A DNA stretch of 64,000 nt. Origin: Scolanthus callimorphus (lineage: Eukaryota; Cnidaria; Anthozoa; Actiniaria; Edwardsiidae). Positions 46,311-58,400 of the stretch are shown here, piece by piece. The stretch covers positions 10,941,912-11,005,911 of the forward strand of contig CM066920.1 of NCBI GenBank assembly GCA_033964015.1, written 5' to 3'. A model generated the notes under the pieces. The model searched no databases. It saw only the letters and a program-made list of their open reading frames with translations, and was not told the origin of the DNA. A program made the position numbers and the translations under genes. The first letter of the stretch is position 1, and the number at the start of each line of letters is the position of its first letter.

Positions 46311-46451
46311 TTACATTTTAGTGTCGAGTTCTAAGTTGAACTCTTTCGGATTTCCGTTGGCGACCACCTTAACTCCCATCGCGTTAGTCTCCTGAAGAGT
46401 GTAGACACCACGGCCGGGGGGAAGACAGGGTGTCGTCACAATTCGCAGACG
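46311..46451 (-). CDS. SLC6 last coding exon (C-terminal tail and stop)
   Basis: 46 codons plus TAA (46311-46313 on the plus strand as tta). Begins [17 protein letters not shown], matching the RL-x-V-TTP start of SLC6 tails, and ends LELDTKM. Acceptor AG 46452-46453 after TTTTCTATTCATAG. No canonical AATAAA was noted close downstream. Confidence 0.9.
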   Translation of the reverse strand, partial: RLRIVTTPCLPPGRGVYTLQETNAMGVKVVANGNPKEFNLELDTKM

Positions 46452-49400
46452 CTATGAATAGAAAACACGGATAATGAATATAATATCACTACCCTTTTCA
46501 GCTCAGCCGGGCTCTGACCGATTGACATTTTGATGGTGAAAGGTTAGTGTTGCAGAAAGCTAAGAGATCTAGATCAGACGTCGCCCTGGTATAATTCGGG
46601 ATTGGCCAAGTAAAAAGAAATGTGAACAATGAATCTGATTATGTCACAGCTGTTTCAACAAAATGTTTCAACAAAATGTTATAACACCAGTGGTCTACAT
46701 AAACAATCCTATATTATACTCACGCGTTTCCTAAGAAGGAAACGAAACTGAAATCTGCATTTAATATATGCATTCTTATGTAAGATAGCTTTTGCTATAA
46801 ATTTCCAAGTTTGGCAAGCGTGTCCAGAGTATGGTATCCGGGATCGAGAGTGTGGAATTCGGGATCCAGAGCAAGGGATCCGAGATCCATGGGTCAGGAT
46901 CCGGGATCCATGGGTCAGGATCCCGGATCCCAGTCCTTGGATCCCGGATCCTGACCCATGGATCCCGGATCCCTTGCTCTGGATCCCGAATTCCACACTC
47001 TAGAGCCCGAATTCCACACTCTCGGCCCTCGGGCAAAGCTGAATATAAAAAAAAGGAGATGCTACCAACTTACGTCAATGAAGTCTCCTTCAGCTCGCAT
47101 CATATTGATGACGGTAAGAAGAGGAACACATATGATTGAGGACAAGGCCAAAACCCAACCGACCGCATCACCCCACACAGGGTACTTGTAGGTCTTGTTA
47201 TATGTCAGTGGTTCGTACGTAACAAGACTGAATATGAAGACAGCCTGGAATAGGGAGAAAGAAATGGCTGATAAATTGAATTATTACCAACACTTTGACG
47301 TTCAAGGCACAGAATTCAATGTAAGTTTAATCTTGAATCAAACTCATGCTACGAGCTCGTCTGATTGGGCTTCGTTTGAAGATCTCCACTTCCACATGCA
47401 AAGGAGATTCAAACTGGAATTTCCACAGGGGCCTTCCATTTTCAGCCTGGAATTCCATGGTCTAATGACCATTACAAAGGACGGGCTTACACACAGTAAT
47501 ATATAACCCTTACCAGGCAGAAGATAGGCGTAAGGAATATCCAGGAGATCTTCAGGTAAGGATTAATACGGAATCCAAACATCTCTTCCATGTTCTGATA
47601 AAATCGCTCGGCACCTGAAAGTTTAATAGCAAATTGTTGTTTACAGCCTGAAACAATTTACCCTTGGTTCACCTTCGAGTGCATGTTCACAATATACAAT
47701 TTTCCCATTCATGCATGCCCAACAAGCTCGGCTTCAGGGCCGGTCAAACTAGGACACATGTAGCGCGCAACATTTGTGTCCTGCATGTTTCCCCGAGTGG
47801 CTAAACTAGGAAACATGGCACGCGTGTGTCTCGGACACATCAAATGTTTCTTTTGTGTCCCGACTACAAAATTTGTCAGGCGCAACAATGTTTCTCGAGA
47901 ACTGGGAAACATAGAGGAAACATGTGTCTGGCTAAAATGTTGTGCGCTACATGTGTCCTAGTTTAGCCAGGGCTTTAAGTTTTTGTGCACTTGTACACCC
48001 TAGTAAGACAAGGGACTAGGTTTAATTTGTGGGACGAGAATTTCGTCCCTGGACCAGCATTTCGACATGAAAACGGTAATGAACACTATCGAGCAAGACC
48101 CTCAAGCTGTTTTGAGTAACTGGTCCCCGGAGACTTGTCTCCTATAATTGTATGTGTCAATTGAAATTGAAAAGTTGGACTTCGCAGTCGTCCGTTTTTG
48201 ATATAGCGTTGCTCTTGGTTGAGTTTCGAATATTGTTCAAAAAATAATATTTTGATTCAAATGACTCTGCCGCTTTATCCAACGTGACCACTTACCATAG
48301 ACCCATCCAATTCCAATGCTTTCAAACAGTGCAATCCAGAGAAGACAAATGCCACTGGCGGAATAGTTATCAAACAACTGGAACACGTACATTCCGCCCT
48401 GAAATAGGTCATTAATAAGATATCAGAATATCTCTTTCTCGGTATAATAAACATTGAAAAACTCTAATGATCCCCCAAAGGGGACGGTACGAACGGAACT
48501 CAAGGTACTACCCATCAGTTTAAATATATAACATCGGATAGGTGTTAATTAGACAGAGTATTTTAGGTGGCACGAGCAGGATCTAACAAGTGTCCACTTG
48601 GAGGGGCAGTCTATGATATATTAGTTGTCAAGGCAGTCAGACTTTTAACAAAGAGGCGGAGCAGAGAAACTGATAGGAGGAGCACAAGAGCAAATATAAT
48701 TCCAGAAGAAGGTTCTTTCTTATCTAGAAGCCTATTTGATTTTCATGGCGATTTCATGACGTAAAATCTATCCGATGAAAATCAGACTCCTCAAACGGAA
48801 TCCAAAACGCTGCGAAAACGCACCATTCGCACATGCGCATCAGGTTTCCTACTTGACCTCGATTCCATTCCAGTAAGAAAAGGTGACCTACCTCGGTTAC
48901 CATGACGAGCCCTATCAAGAACCAGAAACACGACATGGCAGCGATAAACAGCTCTTTCCTGTACCCACGTCTAAGATAGCCAGGAAACATGTCTACTATT
49001 GCAGTAACGAAGCCTTCCACGCCGACGAACTAGGGAGTGAATGAAACATGGTGTCAGAAACTGCAAACATGCTCTCTGCCAAGAAACATGAGCACAAGAA
49101 AGAAGGAATCTGTTTGGTGTTGGATTGACAAGCATGCAAAGAATGCTGAATTGTTTTTGTCGCTAACAGTGAGGTCTGGTCATAACCTCATCTGTTCAGG
49201 GCTTACTACTAGTGGTATTAACCCACGCTTGGCAATTATCGACCTTTGAAGTTGCAAAGCTATAGTCTGTCTTTGTGGAATCCAGGAAATCCACTCCCAA
49301 TTCTTTAGTTTGAATGTGATATCCATGAATAAGATGGATACGTCTGTTTGCTAGCCGTGAATGTGTTTGTACATGAGTATAGCAGCTGATCTCTGTCTGA

Positions 49401-52400
49401 CGAACAGTTACCAAAGTAGTCATGAAATGTTTTGTATGCAGGTGCGTTTGTACACGTGTTTCTTGACAAGAGCTAATGGAGTAACAAATTATAACACTCC
49501 GAGTTTGCACTTGAGTGGTTTGCCAATCATTATATTCTATTCTAATATTTATAATAGAGTTGTAGTCATGAAAGGACATTATCAAGTATTATCAATAACA
49601 TCAAAGAACACATCTTGTAGTCTATATAGATGAGATTAACAGAGGTCAAACATGTACAAATTGGGAAAAGTACAATGTAAGAATTCTGTTAAGGGAGTAA
49701 TCAGGTGCATGGCATGGAATGGCTGCAAATACCTATATTTGGGGATAAAATGGTTATTTATTAGAAATCATCCCAAGTTCAAATAGCAACAGCAGCAGCA
49801 GCAGCGCTGGACATTTGACAAGGAACAAATGACGGCACATTCATAACAGTTTAAAATCTCCAATGTTCCTAGCTTTTTTATACATTTTCTTTTGAATGTT
49901 TCAAAATGGTAGAAAATGGTGGAAACGGTTCCATTGCTGCAGCAAAAATAGTTGTTTTGTGTTGGACATTTTCAAAGCATGGTTGCGTGTTTTACTATTC
50001 TGTTCGTCACACTACCAATCAGGTGCTTGCACTTTGCCTAGTGCAGTCGGCTGGCGATTTGCCGCGACGGATGGACAAACATTTGATTTGATCTAAAAAT
50101 CATCATGGAACGAAATTCACTGTAAACATGGCACTCCCTCAAAATCAGACAAATACCAACAAAAACAAATCAAGCAGAAATGCCAAAACGTTAAGAATGG
50201 AATGCAGTTATGAAAACCTTTCAAAGTGCATATATTAATTTCCTTCTCGCATGCAAAACATTAACGATGGTTACAGCATTAGTTCAGTTTTAAGACAGGT
50301 ACAAACTCGAACAGATACGATTGAAATCGAACAGATACGATTGAAATAGAAAGTCATTGTAAAGAGAATGAAAAAAAAGAAGTACAAAAAAGAAATGCTG
50401 CAATAACCTGTTAAAATAAAGGACACAGCTTTGCAAAATTATACAACATAGAAACAATAAAACAAAACATACAAACATGAAAAGTTACATAAAAACATAC
50501 AGAACATGAAAAAAAGTTTAAAAAAGTAAACACACAAAAATTACATAATAATATAATGCACAACAAAATTGCCATACTCGGATTTCTTACACGTTTGAAC
50601 ATTTCAAGGGTTTTCTCCAGATATTTGCATGGATTTCATGTCATTCAAATCATAGCAAAACAGTCTTGTCTTTTCAACTAGAAGAATGATTTATCTTTTA
50701 AGACAACGTATATACAATTCGGGAATGTTCCTAAGTTGTTTAATAATGATTTTTCTCACATCGGGGATCGTGCCAGTTGGAAATTCAGTACTAAAACGGT
50801 TTATTTGAATCTTTATCAACGACATACTATTCAGGTAGACGTAGACTGAGAACATTACATGAATTGGTGTTTACCACAACAATGACAAAGCGATCGCACA
50901 CAGAAGCACTTTTCTGCAATGCTTAACAACATAAACAAATAAAAAGGACAAAGCAGCAGAAGCAAAGCAAAAGAATGTGACAACATTGAGCTGGGATGAC
51001 AACAATAAATTTGGGTAAAACCCTCATAATTATCACACAAGTTGGACAAAGTTATAGTTGCGTTGCTATGCAATCCATCAGTTAAAGAAACTCAAAGGGG
51101 AACTTCACACCAGTTCAGGCCATGATGCTTGCAGGCAAAACTACACATGTTGTGAAGAAGTAAACCACATTAGAAATGTGAACTAAGTGAACTACAGTGA
51201 CGAAATATTATCCCAAACAGCAAGCATCCAGGCCGAAGAGATTAGATGCCTACTCTTTGGTTTTAAGACAGACTCGAGATATTATACCCCTCCGTCTTCT
51301 GGCCAAAAATATTTCCTGTTGTAATATGTTCACTCGTATCTGTTTGACTGACATGCACAGTGACACAAACTGAGGGGCTCCTTTGAGTTTCTTTAGCATT
51401 AAATTGGCGCTTTTTGTAAGCAGAACGTGGCGTGCTTTGTCTTTCTTGAACATCTGGTCCAAAACTTTCTGCTCAAAAACTGCAACTTTAACAATGTCCA
51501 ACATAACCCCTGCCAAAGCCCAGCAGAGGTTGAGCACTCTGCTATAAAGTCCTGCTTGTTGGAGATGCAATGGCGATGACCACCCATCACATGAGGATGG
51601 GACCAAAACAAATCCAATGGCTTGACACTATCCTTGATAGGTTTTCGTCCGATTTCAGGGGGACCTTCAGTGCTTGAGAATCATGTTTTGTAGCTAAATT
51701 TGTTCTCCATAATTGGCCTGTTTTCAACGTTTTCACAAATTAAACTTAAAGAGCTCGTGTCAGCCACTCCTTTGTTATTGTTTTCGATGATATTAGAAGA
51801 CGAATTACGTGTAAAAATATTTTAATCTGAAAATTCAATCGAGAACATTCCTCTATAATATATTCTCTAAATCAGCCGATGGAAATGGATGCTTTCTCTG
51901 ACTTGGTATGTTGCTATGCTGTCAAAATTGCGTCCAGTTTTATAATCAAGCACCGTAATTTTAATAGCGGCTGAACCTTTTCAATAACTGGAACTCCTCA
52001 CCGAAAACATAGAAAGTAGACATTTAAAGCTTAGCAAAAAAATGTTAGGGGCTTCCTGTGTCGTACGCACGCGCGTCGAAATGGCGGGAATTTAGGTGGG
52101 AAGAATTTAGCCAATCAGAAACTGATTTCTTTACAAAGCAAAACTGTAGAATCATTCTCAGGACTCGAAAGTGGAACCCATTGATCGTAAAAAAAAACGG
52201 CTAAAAAATGTCAAATGCATACCGGTACTAAAAATATTAGATGCAAAAATTCAAGAAGATATTAATTTCTCAAGACAAAAAACTCTTCTGCGACCAAGTT
52301 TATCAAACAAGGTGCAAAAATTATGAATGATAATAATAGTCTGTTAATTTCCACCCATGTTTCGTACGGTCCTTTCTGTTTATTTACAACTTCAAATCAA

Positions 52401-55400
52401 GGATAACAAACCAGTTATGAAAGACCAACTTGAGCAATAAAACTTGATCCATAAGCACATGGCATGACCCTGGTGACTAGGGTACCAAATGTTTCGAATA
52501 AAAAAGATGCCATAACATCCCGGAGGTCCTTAATCGATTTTTTGTGAAAGATTGGAGCGTCATTGAGCTGGGAGGTGAAAAGTGGCTGATTGGTTTTCAT
52601 TGGTTAGAGGTTTTATGCTTGAATAACTTTGCCCAGACTACAAAACGAAATTAGTTACAGACGCTCAGTCATTTCTGCAGAAAGTTACTTGATCTCTCAC
52701 GAAACCAAAGGAGGCAGACGATATCCCGTGACATTTAAAGAATATTTAGGACAACACGAGGTTCTTGAAATTATCTTCTGAAGCAGAATATTTTTACAAT
52801 TTTTGTTAGAATTACTGACTGTTGTTTTGAAGCAAGAGAGAAACTGCAATAATTGTGCTGATACTATGATCTCTAAACTTCTTTTCATTTTTTTCATATT
52901 TCCCATCAATGTGAAAAAATGGCACAGGTTTTTTTTCAAAGCACATGCAAGTTTTGCTATTTCTAGCAAATGTAAAAATGAAAAGGTGCATATAGATCAG
53001 AAATTGATTTAACTCGATTGAAAAAGGAAAGGAAAACAAAGCCTTTGGTTTCAATGAAAAAGCCTCTCTGCCGGGACAACTGAGCGCAAAAAAAATCCAA
53101 GGCTTGAGACAACAGGACAGAGGGATCTCACTGAGTTCCCCCGGTCTTTAAAACTGTGGATCACATATTTATAATCATATTTAGACTAGCTAATATGAAA
53201 ATATATAAGTACAAGATCATGGTGTGACACTTTTGCTATCCATAAAGATAAAATAAATTTGCTACGCTCAATGGCGATATCCAAACAATTATCTTAGGAT
53301 GTAGTCTTTTTTGTTTTAGTTTTTACAAGACAACAAAAGTGCCACTTACATGAAAGAATAAAGGGAGTAAAAGATTACAAGAGATGAAGAGAATAATAAG
53401 GAATGATGCAATATGTTTTGTGGTTGATTTCAGGAAGTTTTCATGCACATTTCAACATGCTTCATTCGGAACTCTAGTGTAGGCTCCATATAATAATATT
53501 GTCCCAAAAATCTTTCCATCAGTTGCTTTAACCAAAAACTTTGAAACTTCATAACCAGACATTTCCCTGCAGTTTTTCAATTACTGATATATAATGTAAC
53601 ACTCATGTCATTTAAGGCACTATAGTGTTACATTTTAACTGACAGGGTAGCAAACAAAGAAATTTAGTGCCAATACAAGTTTGTAATGCAGAGAAGAAAT
53701 TTGATAAAAAAAATTGCTTGATTACCTTTTTGTTGTCCCTTACCAAAACAACTTCTTAAAGATAACCAAGCACAGATACCTGATGTTTAACCTACAGACT
53801 TCTACTAGAATTGAACGTAAATATAGATATGGCAGTGTACGTATGGCATTAATGTTACTTCAACAAGGTGTAAGTTAGAGTACACGTAATCTGTTAGATG
53901 AAAGTTAAGGATCAAGATTATAATGGTCAATGAATATCACAAAGTCTCCCTAGAGTTGAGGTCTGGTGAGTTATATGCAATAAAGTAAAGGTCAGTAACT
54001 ATTTTTCTACTCACAATGAGGATAAACAATGATACATGGATAAACTTACTGTATATAACGGTATGGAACATAGATTAACAATAACTACTGTATGGTATAA
54101 TTATGTTTTTTTATGTTAATGAAAATCAAAAGACAAAATGCCAATTAAAAAGTAATCAATCATTTTTTGGGGGAAGATTTAAAGTTACTTAAGCATAAAA
54201 GTCGAAAACAAGAATACCATTTTTCACACTATCATGTCTGGGTCTAGAAGAAATGCAGTATTAAATGTAACTATTTTATACCATGCTACCGAAAATTAAA
54301 GGCAACATTTTACGTAAATGCAGTGCATGATGTGAAGGTTGAGTGGAATACCGCCAAATATACAACGTCATTCCTGCATTCTGATTGGCTGTATTTTCTG
54401 TGGCGTGGTATAAATGGTATTAATCAGTTTTGGACAATGCAGTGGATGTCTAGGATATTGCAAAAGACATGCTCTTCTTACAGAATTCATTAAAACAATG
54501 CAGTCTTTTAGGCCATGAAAATCAATCTATTTGCATTTACCAAATATTTAAAGAGTGACAAACCTGGTAAAGGAATCATGACTGGTTCCTTCTAATTGCC
54601 TCATAAGTACTGAGGCCTTATTCTTACCAGACAGGCTGCAAAAATACCAGATATTATATTCTCTAGATGTTTGTCATCTAAGCAATAAACAGATTGCTTT
54701 ATTGGCCCTCTTTTGTAAAGCAATTTTATTTTGAATTATCTTAAACTACATTTTGGATAAATTAGCAAGGTTAAACTGGAAGGCATTGTCATGGCAGACC
54801 ATGTGAACCTAGGTTATCTTTGTAGAGTGATAGTAGTTGTTATTATTTACACAGAAAGTGATCTCAGTGTAATATGTGCATGAAGACGTCAGTTTGTGCA
54901 AAATGATCATGCTGTATTTGCAAACAAGTGCCTCACAGTTTAAAAGGGCTGAAAATATCTGGTTATCAAGTCATACTGTACTATAAGCTTATTGGCTATT
55001 AGCTCATTAGCATTAGCAAGTGAAGTGGTATTCAAAATAGAGAAAGGATCAATACTTCAAGATATCAATATAATATTGTACTCACCAGGCGCTCTCAGTT
55101 CTATTACAGAGTTATCTTAAAACTTTACAATTACTATTACTATTACTTTGTACATTACAATGTGACCCACAGTTTCAAATTTTCAGTTGCTCGTACCCTA
55201 GATTGATGACTTTATATTGTGCACGGAATGCACTAATACAAGCAAAGATGCCTTTGCTCTTATTTATCTAAATGCAACCACCAGTTTTACTGGACGGTTG
55301 CTGGAAGTACCTCACTGTCCAATCCCAGTAGGATGATCATAAAGAAGAACAGTATGGACCAAAGTGGGGAAATGGGCATCTCGGCAACCGCAGCAGGATA

Positions 55401-58400
55401 GGCAATAAAGGCCAGACCAGGACCTACATAGTGAACCAACATCAGCAACAATAGAAACATTACAAGTATCACCCTTGGAACTTGAAGCATGCAAGAACAT
55501 TCTCTTCTCAAAGAAAGCTAGAAGTGGGATATTCTGCCAAAAACTAGAAGTGTTGAAATTCAGGAAACCTCTGGTCGTGGAAATGTTCTGAATAAGTGAA
55601 TTAAGGTTTTCCATTACAATTTCATCAACAAAGCCAAGCTTATAGTACATTCAATAAATCTACTGGCCACTTACCTTAAATATACCTGAAGAGAAGATTA
55701 AACTGGCTTTGACAACAAAAATGTAATGGAAAATCATGACAGATTTTCTTTTTTGGACAGATTTTCACTTCAGCTCCATGTTCTCAGCATGCTTGCACTT
55801 ACCTTCATTTCCAAAACGTGCTGTTTATGATTTTTTTTTTTTTAATAACCGTTAAACACTCAAGAAAATATTCAACCATCTTAATAGCCAATTATTTCGA
55901 ATTTCAATAAAGTAAACATTCCCGAAATGGTATTTTTTGGCAAGAGTCTAAACAGAAACAATCAAAAGTAAACAATTTATTAACTGCATACCATACCACT
56001 TGCTGCATATTATAACACTTTACCTGATTCGGCAACATTCTCAACACTGACGCCTTGCTTATTGGCCATAAAGCCAAGAACTGAGAATATAACAAAGCCA
56101 CCATAGAAACTTGTTCCACTGTTCACACATGCAAAGATGATACAATCCCTGGGAGAACAAAAAGCAAAGATGCAAGCTTTTAAAATGCCTTTACTTTCTT
56201 CACTTTTTCACTCTATTTATTTTACAATTATTTCTAAAAACACAAACTATCTGCAATTAGTATCACCCAACTAGTGGACTATTGCCAATGCTGCAATCTG
56301 ATTGGCTACGCTACTAGGGGACTATTATCAATAGACCTCTAGTAGCGAAGCGCTGATTTTGAACATGAAAACAATGGTAGCCGCTTCTCGTTTTGTCAAG
56401 GTTTGTTTTAGACAATTTTTCACTTTTTTGTCCAACTAGTTGGGTGATACTAAAACAATTAGACCTCTCACCCTCAAGGGCCACGGGTCAATAGACCATT
56501 CGGCCTGTGACCTCATGGGCTATTGGCCCGTAGCCCTTTTCTAAGGCTGGCAGTGTGCCTATCTGCATATATCCATGTCAACTTTCATTATTACAAGGAT
56601 AAGACAAATAAAGAGCCTGTGTCTGATGGGTGTGATGTTATGATCTTATTAACTTAGGAGGCAAGGGCTAGGGCAGATGTTTATTTGCATTATTCAGGTT
56701 ATCAGAGGAAAAATCTACAAACCTGTAGCAATTGTTCTTGAACTTGTTATAACTGCCAAGGGCAATCAGTGTGCCAAGACCAATAGAATAGGAGAAGAAC
56801 ACTTGAGTAGCAGCTTGCAGCCAGACCTAGTAATGAATTTAGAATACCAGTGTAAAAAAATGTCCCTTACAATAATAAGGGTACCAGCATTTCTAATTAA
56901 TTACATATGTACAGTACATGTATCACTGGCAGACCATGACCTCTACACAACTTGTCCTTTTATGTACTGATGGGGAAGGGGAAGCAATTGGATAAAGACA
57001 AGGGTACTATTTTTGAAAAAGTTGGCTCTCTATAGAAATGGTTGGTCACAGCTATTTAGAAGATACAACACTGTTGGAGACACAAAACAATAATAATTGT
57101 TTCATTATTCTAGATTGTTTTATTATTTCCACATGGTGTTTTGTCAGGATACGATCTTCTAAACCACTGGTCAAGTACAACTTGACTCCTGTGGAAATTC
57201 CAGGTTCCTTGATAGGGGTGTAACAGATATAAAATGGAATAGCCCAATCTCATTTCCTGACTTTTACTTGATCTCAAATTTTGCTGTCTTGAAAAATCTT
57301 GTATTTACAAGACTCCCACATTATAACCATGGCTCGCACCAGAATTTTGTGATACGATTTAGCTAGTAACCCTGTAAAATAATGAAAGGTTGCAAAGACT
57401 ATGTTTCTGAAAACTTACAGAGCCATCATTAAGTCTGCTCCAGTTTGGTTCCAAGTAGAATCGGATCCCTTCTTTGGCTCCGGGAAGGGTGACGGCACGA
57501 ACACAGATGATAGTGAGCAGCACATAGGGAAATGTTGCTGTGAAGTAGACAACCTGCACAAGAAAAGGGTATTCAATTTACAGTGTACTACCTGCCAATA
57601 CTATAATTACTATAATTACCTTCAACAGGGCTCAACCCTATTTTGGGGGCAGGGGGTGTTTGTCATACCTTTTAAGGGGTAAAATCAGGCCTCTGGTACC
57701 TTTTAGGGGGTAAAATTCGAAAAATTGAAATTTTTCCAAGATACCTCTAGCAAACCAAGCAGCAATGGCTTTATCAATATCACACTTGTTGGTATCTTTT
57801 ACATAGGGGTCAAAATCAATAAAGCCACACCTTTACAAGCTGTAGTTCTTATTGGGGCAGAGAAATACTAGTACTGTATGCATTTCATTTTTACTTCTCA
57901 TTGCCTGCATACCTACAACGTAATGGTATGGACTTTGTTGAGAGAAGCTGCATTTTGATCAATCTTAGAGGCATAAAGATAAACGTAGGTGAAGAAAATA
58001 TATGTCTCCTACCCGTCCTGTTGATTTGACGCCCTTCCAGACACAAAGGTAGCAGACTATCCATCCCAGTAGTAGACACAGGGCCATTTGCCAATTTATA
58101 GAACCAATATCCTCAAGTCCATCAGAGATATTCAGCACTTTGCGCCTTAAGAACAGAGACCAACAAAATTGTCACAACAAAGCATGGGCAGATATTTCAG
58201 GAAGAGCATTGTCATGATAACAATATTCAGCATACAGAGATTGGGTCTACATGTGGGTGTATGGAAAACGCAGACCTGAAAAACGAAGACCCGCAACCCA
58301 GGAAAAACGCAGACCCAGAAAAATGCAGACCCAAAAACACAGACCCAGAAAAACGCAGACCCAGGAAAAACACAGATCCGGAAAAACGCAGACCCAGGAA

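Larger units (their letters stand above)
49030..55310. other. 6.3-kb SLC6 intron
   Basis: Non-coding for the transporter, since the flanking exons join directly in the family's normal sequence. A short CAG run (49789-49804), a repeated GAACAGATACGATTGAAAT pair (50310-50346) and a dispersed repeat (51760-52130) are present. A 118-codon frame at 51250-51606 (minus) was not recognised. From 52140 to 55310 only AT-rich DNA is seen. Confidence 0.7.

Noticed and set aside
51250..51606. 118-codon minus-strand frame inside the large SLC6 intron
   Set aside because: No recognised motif, no splice partner, and the flanking SLC6 exons join without it. Kept only as a possibility.
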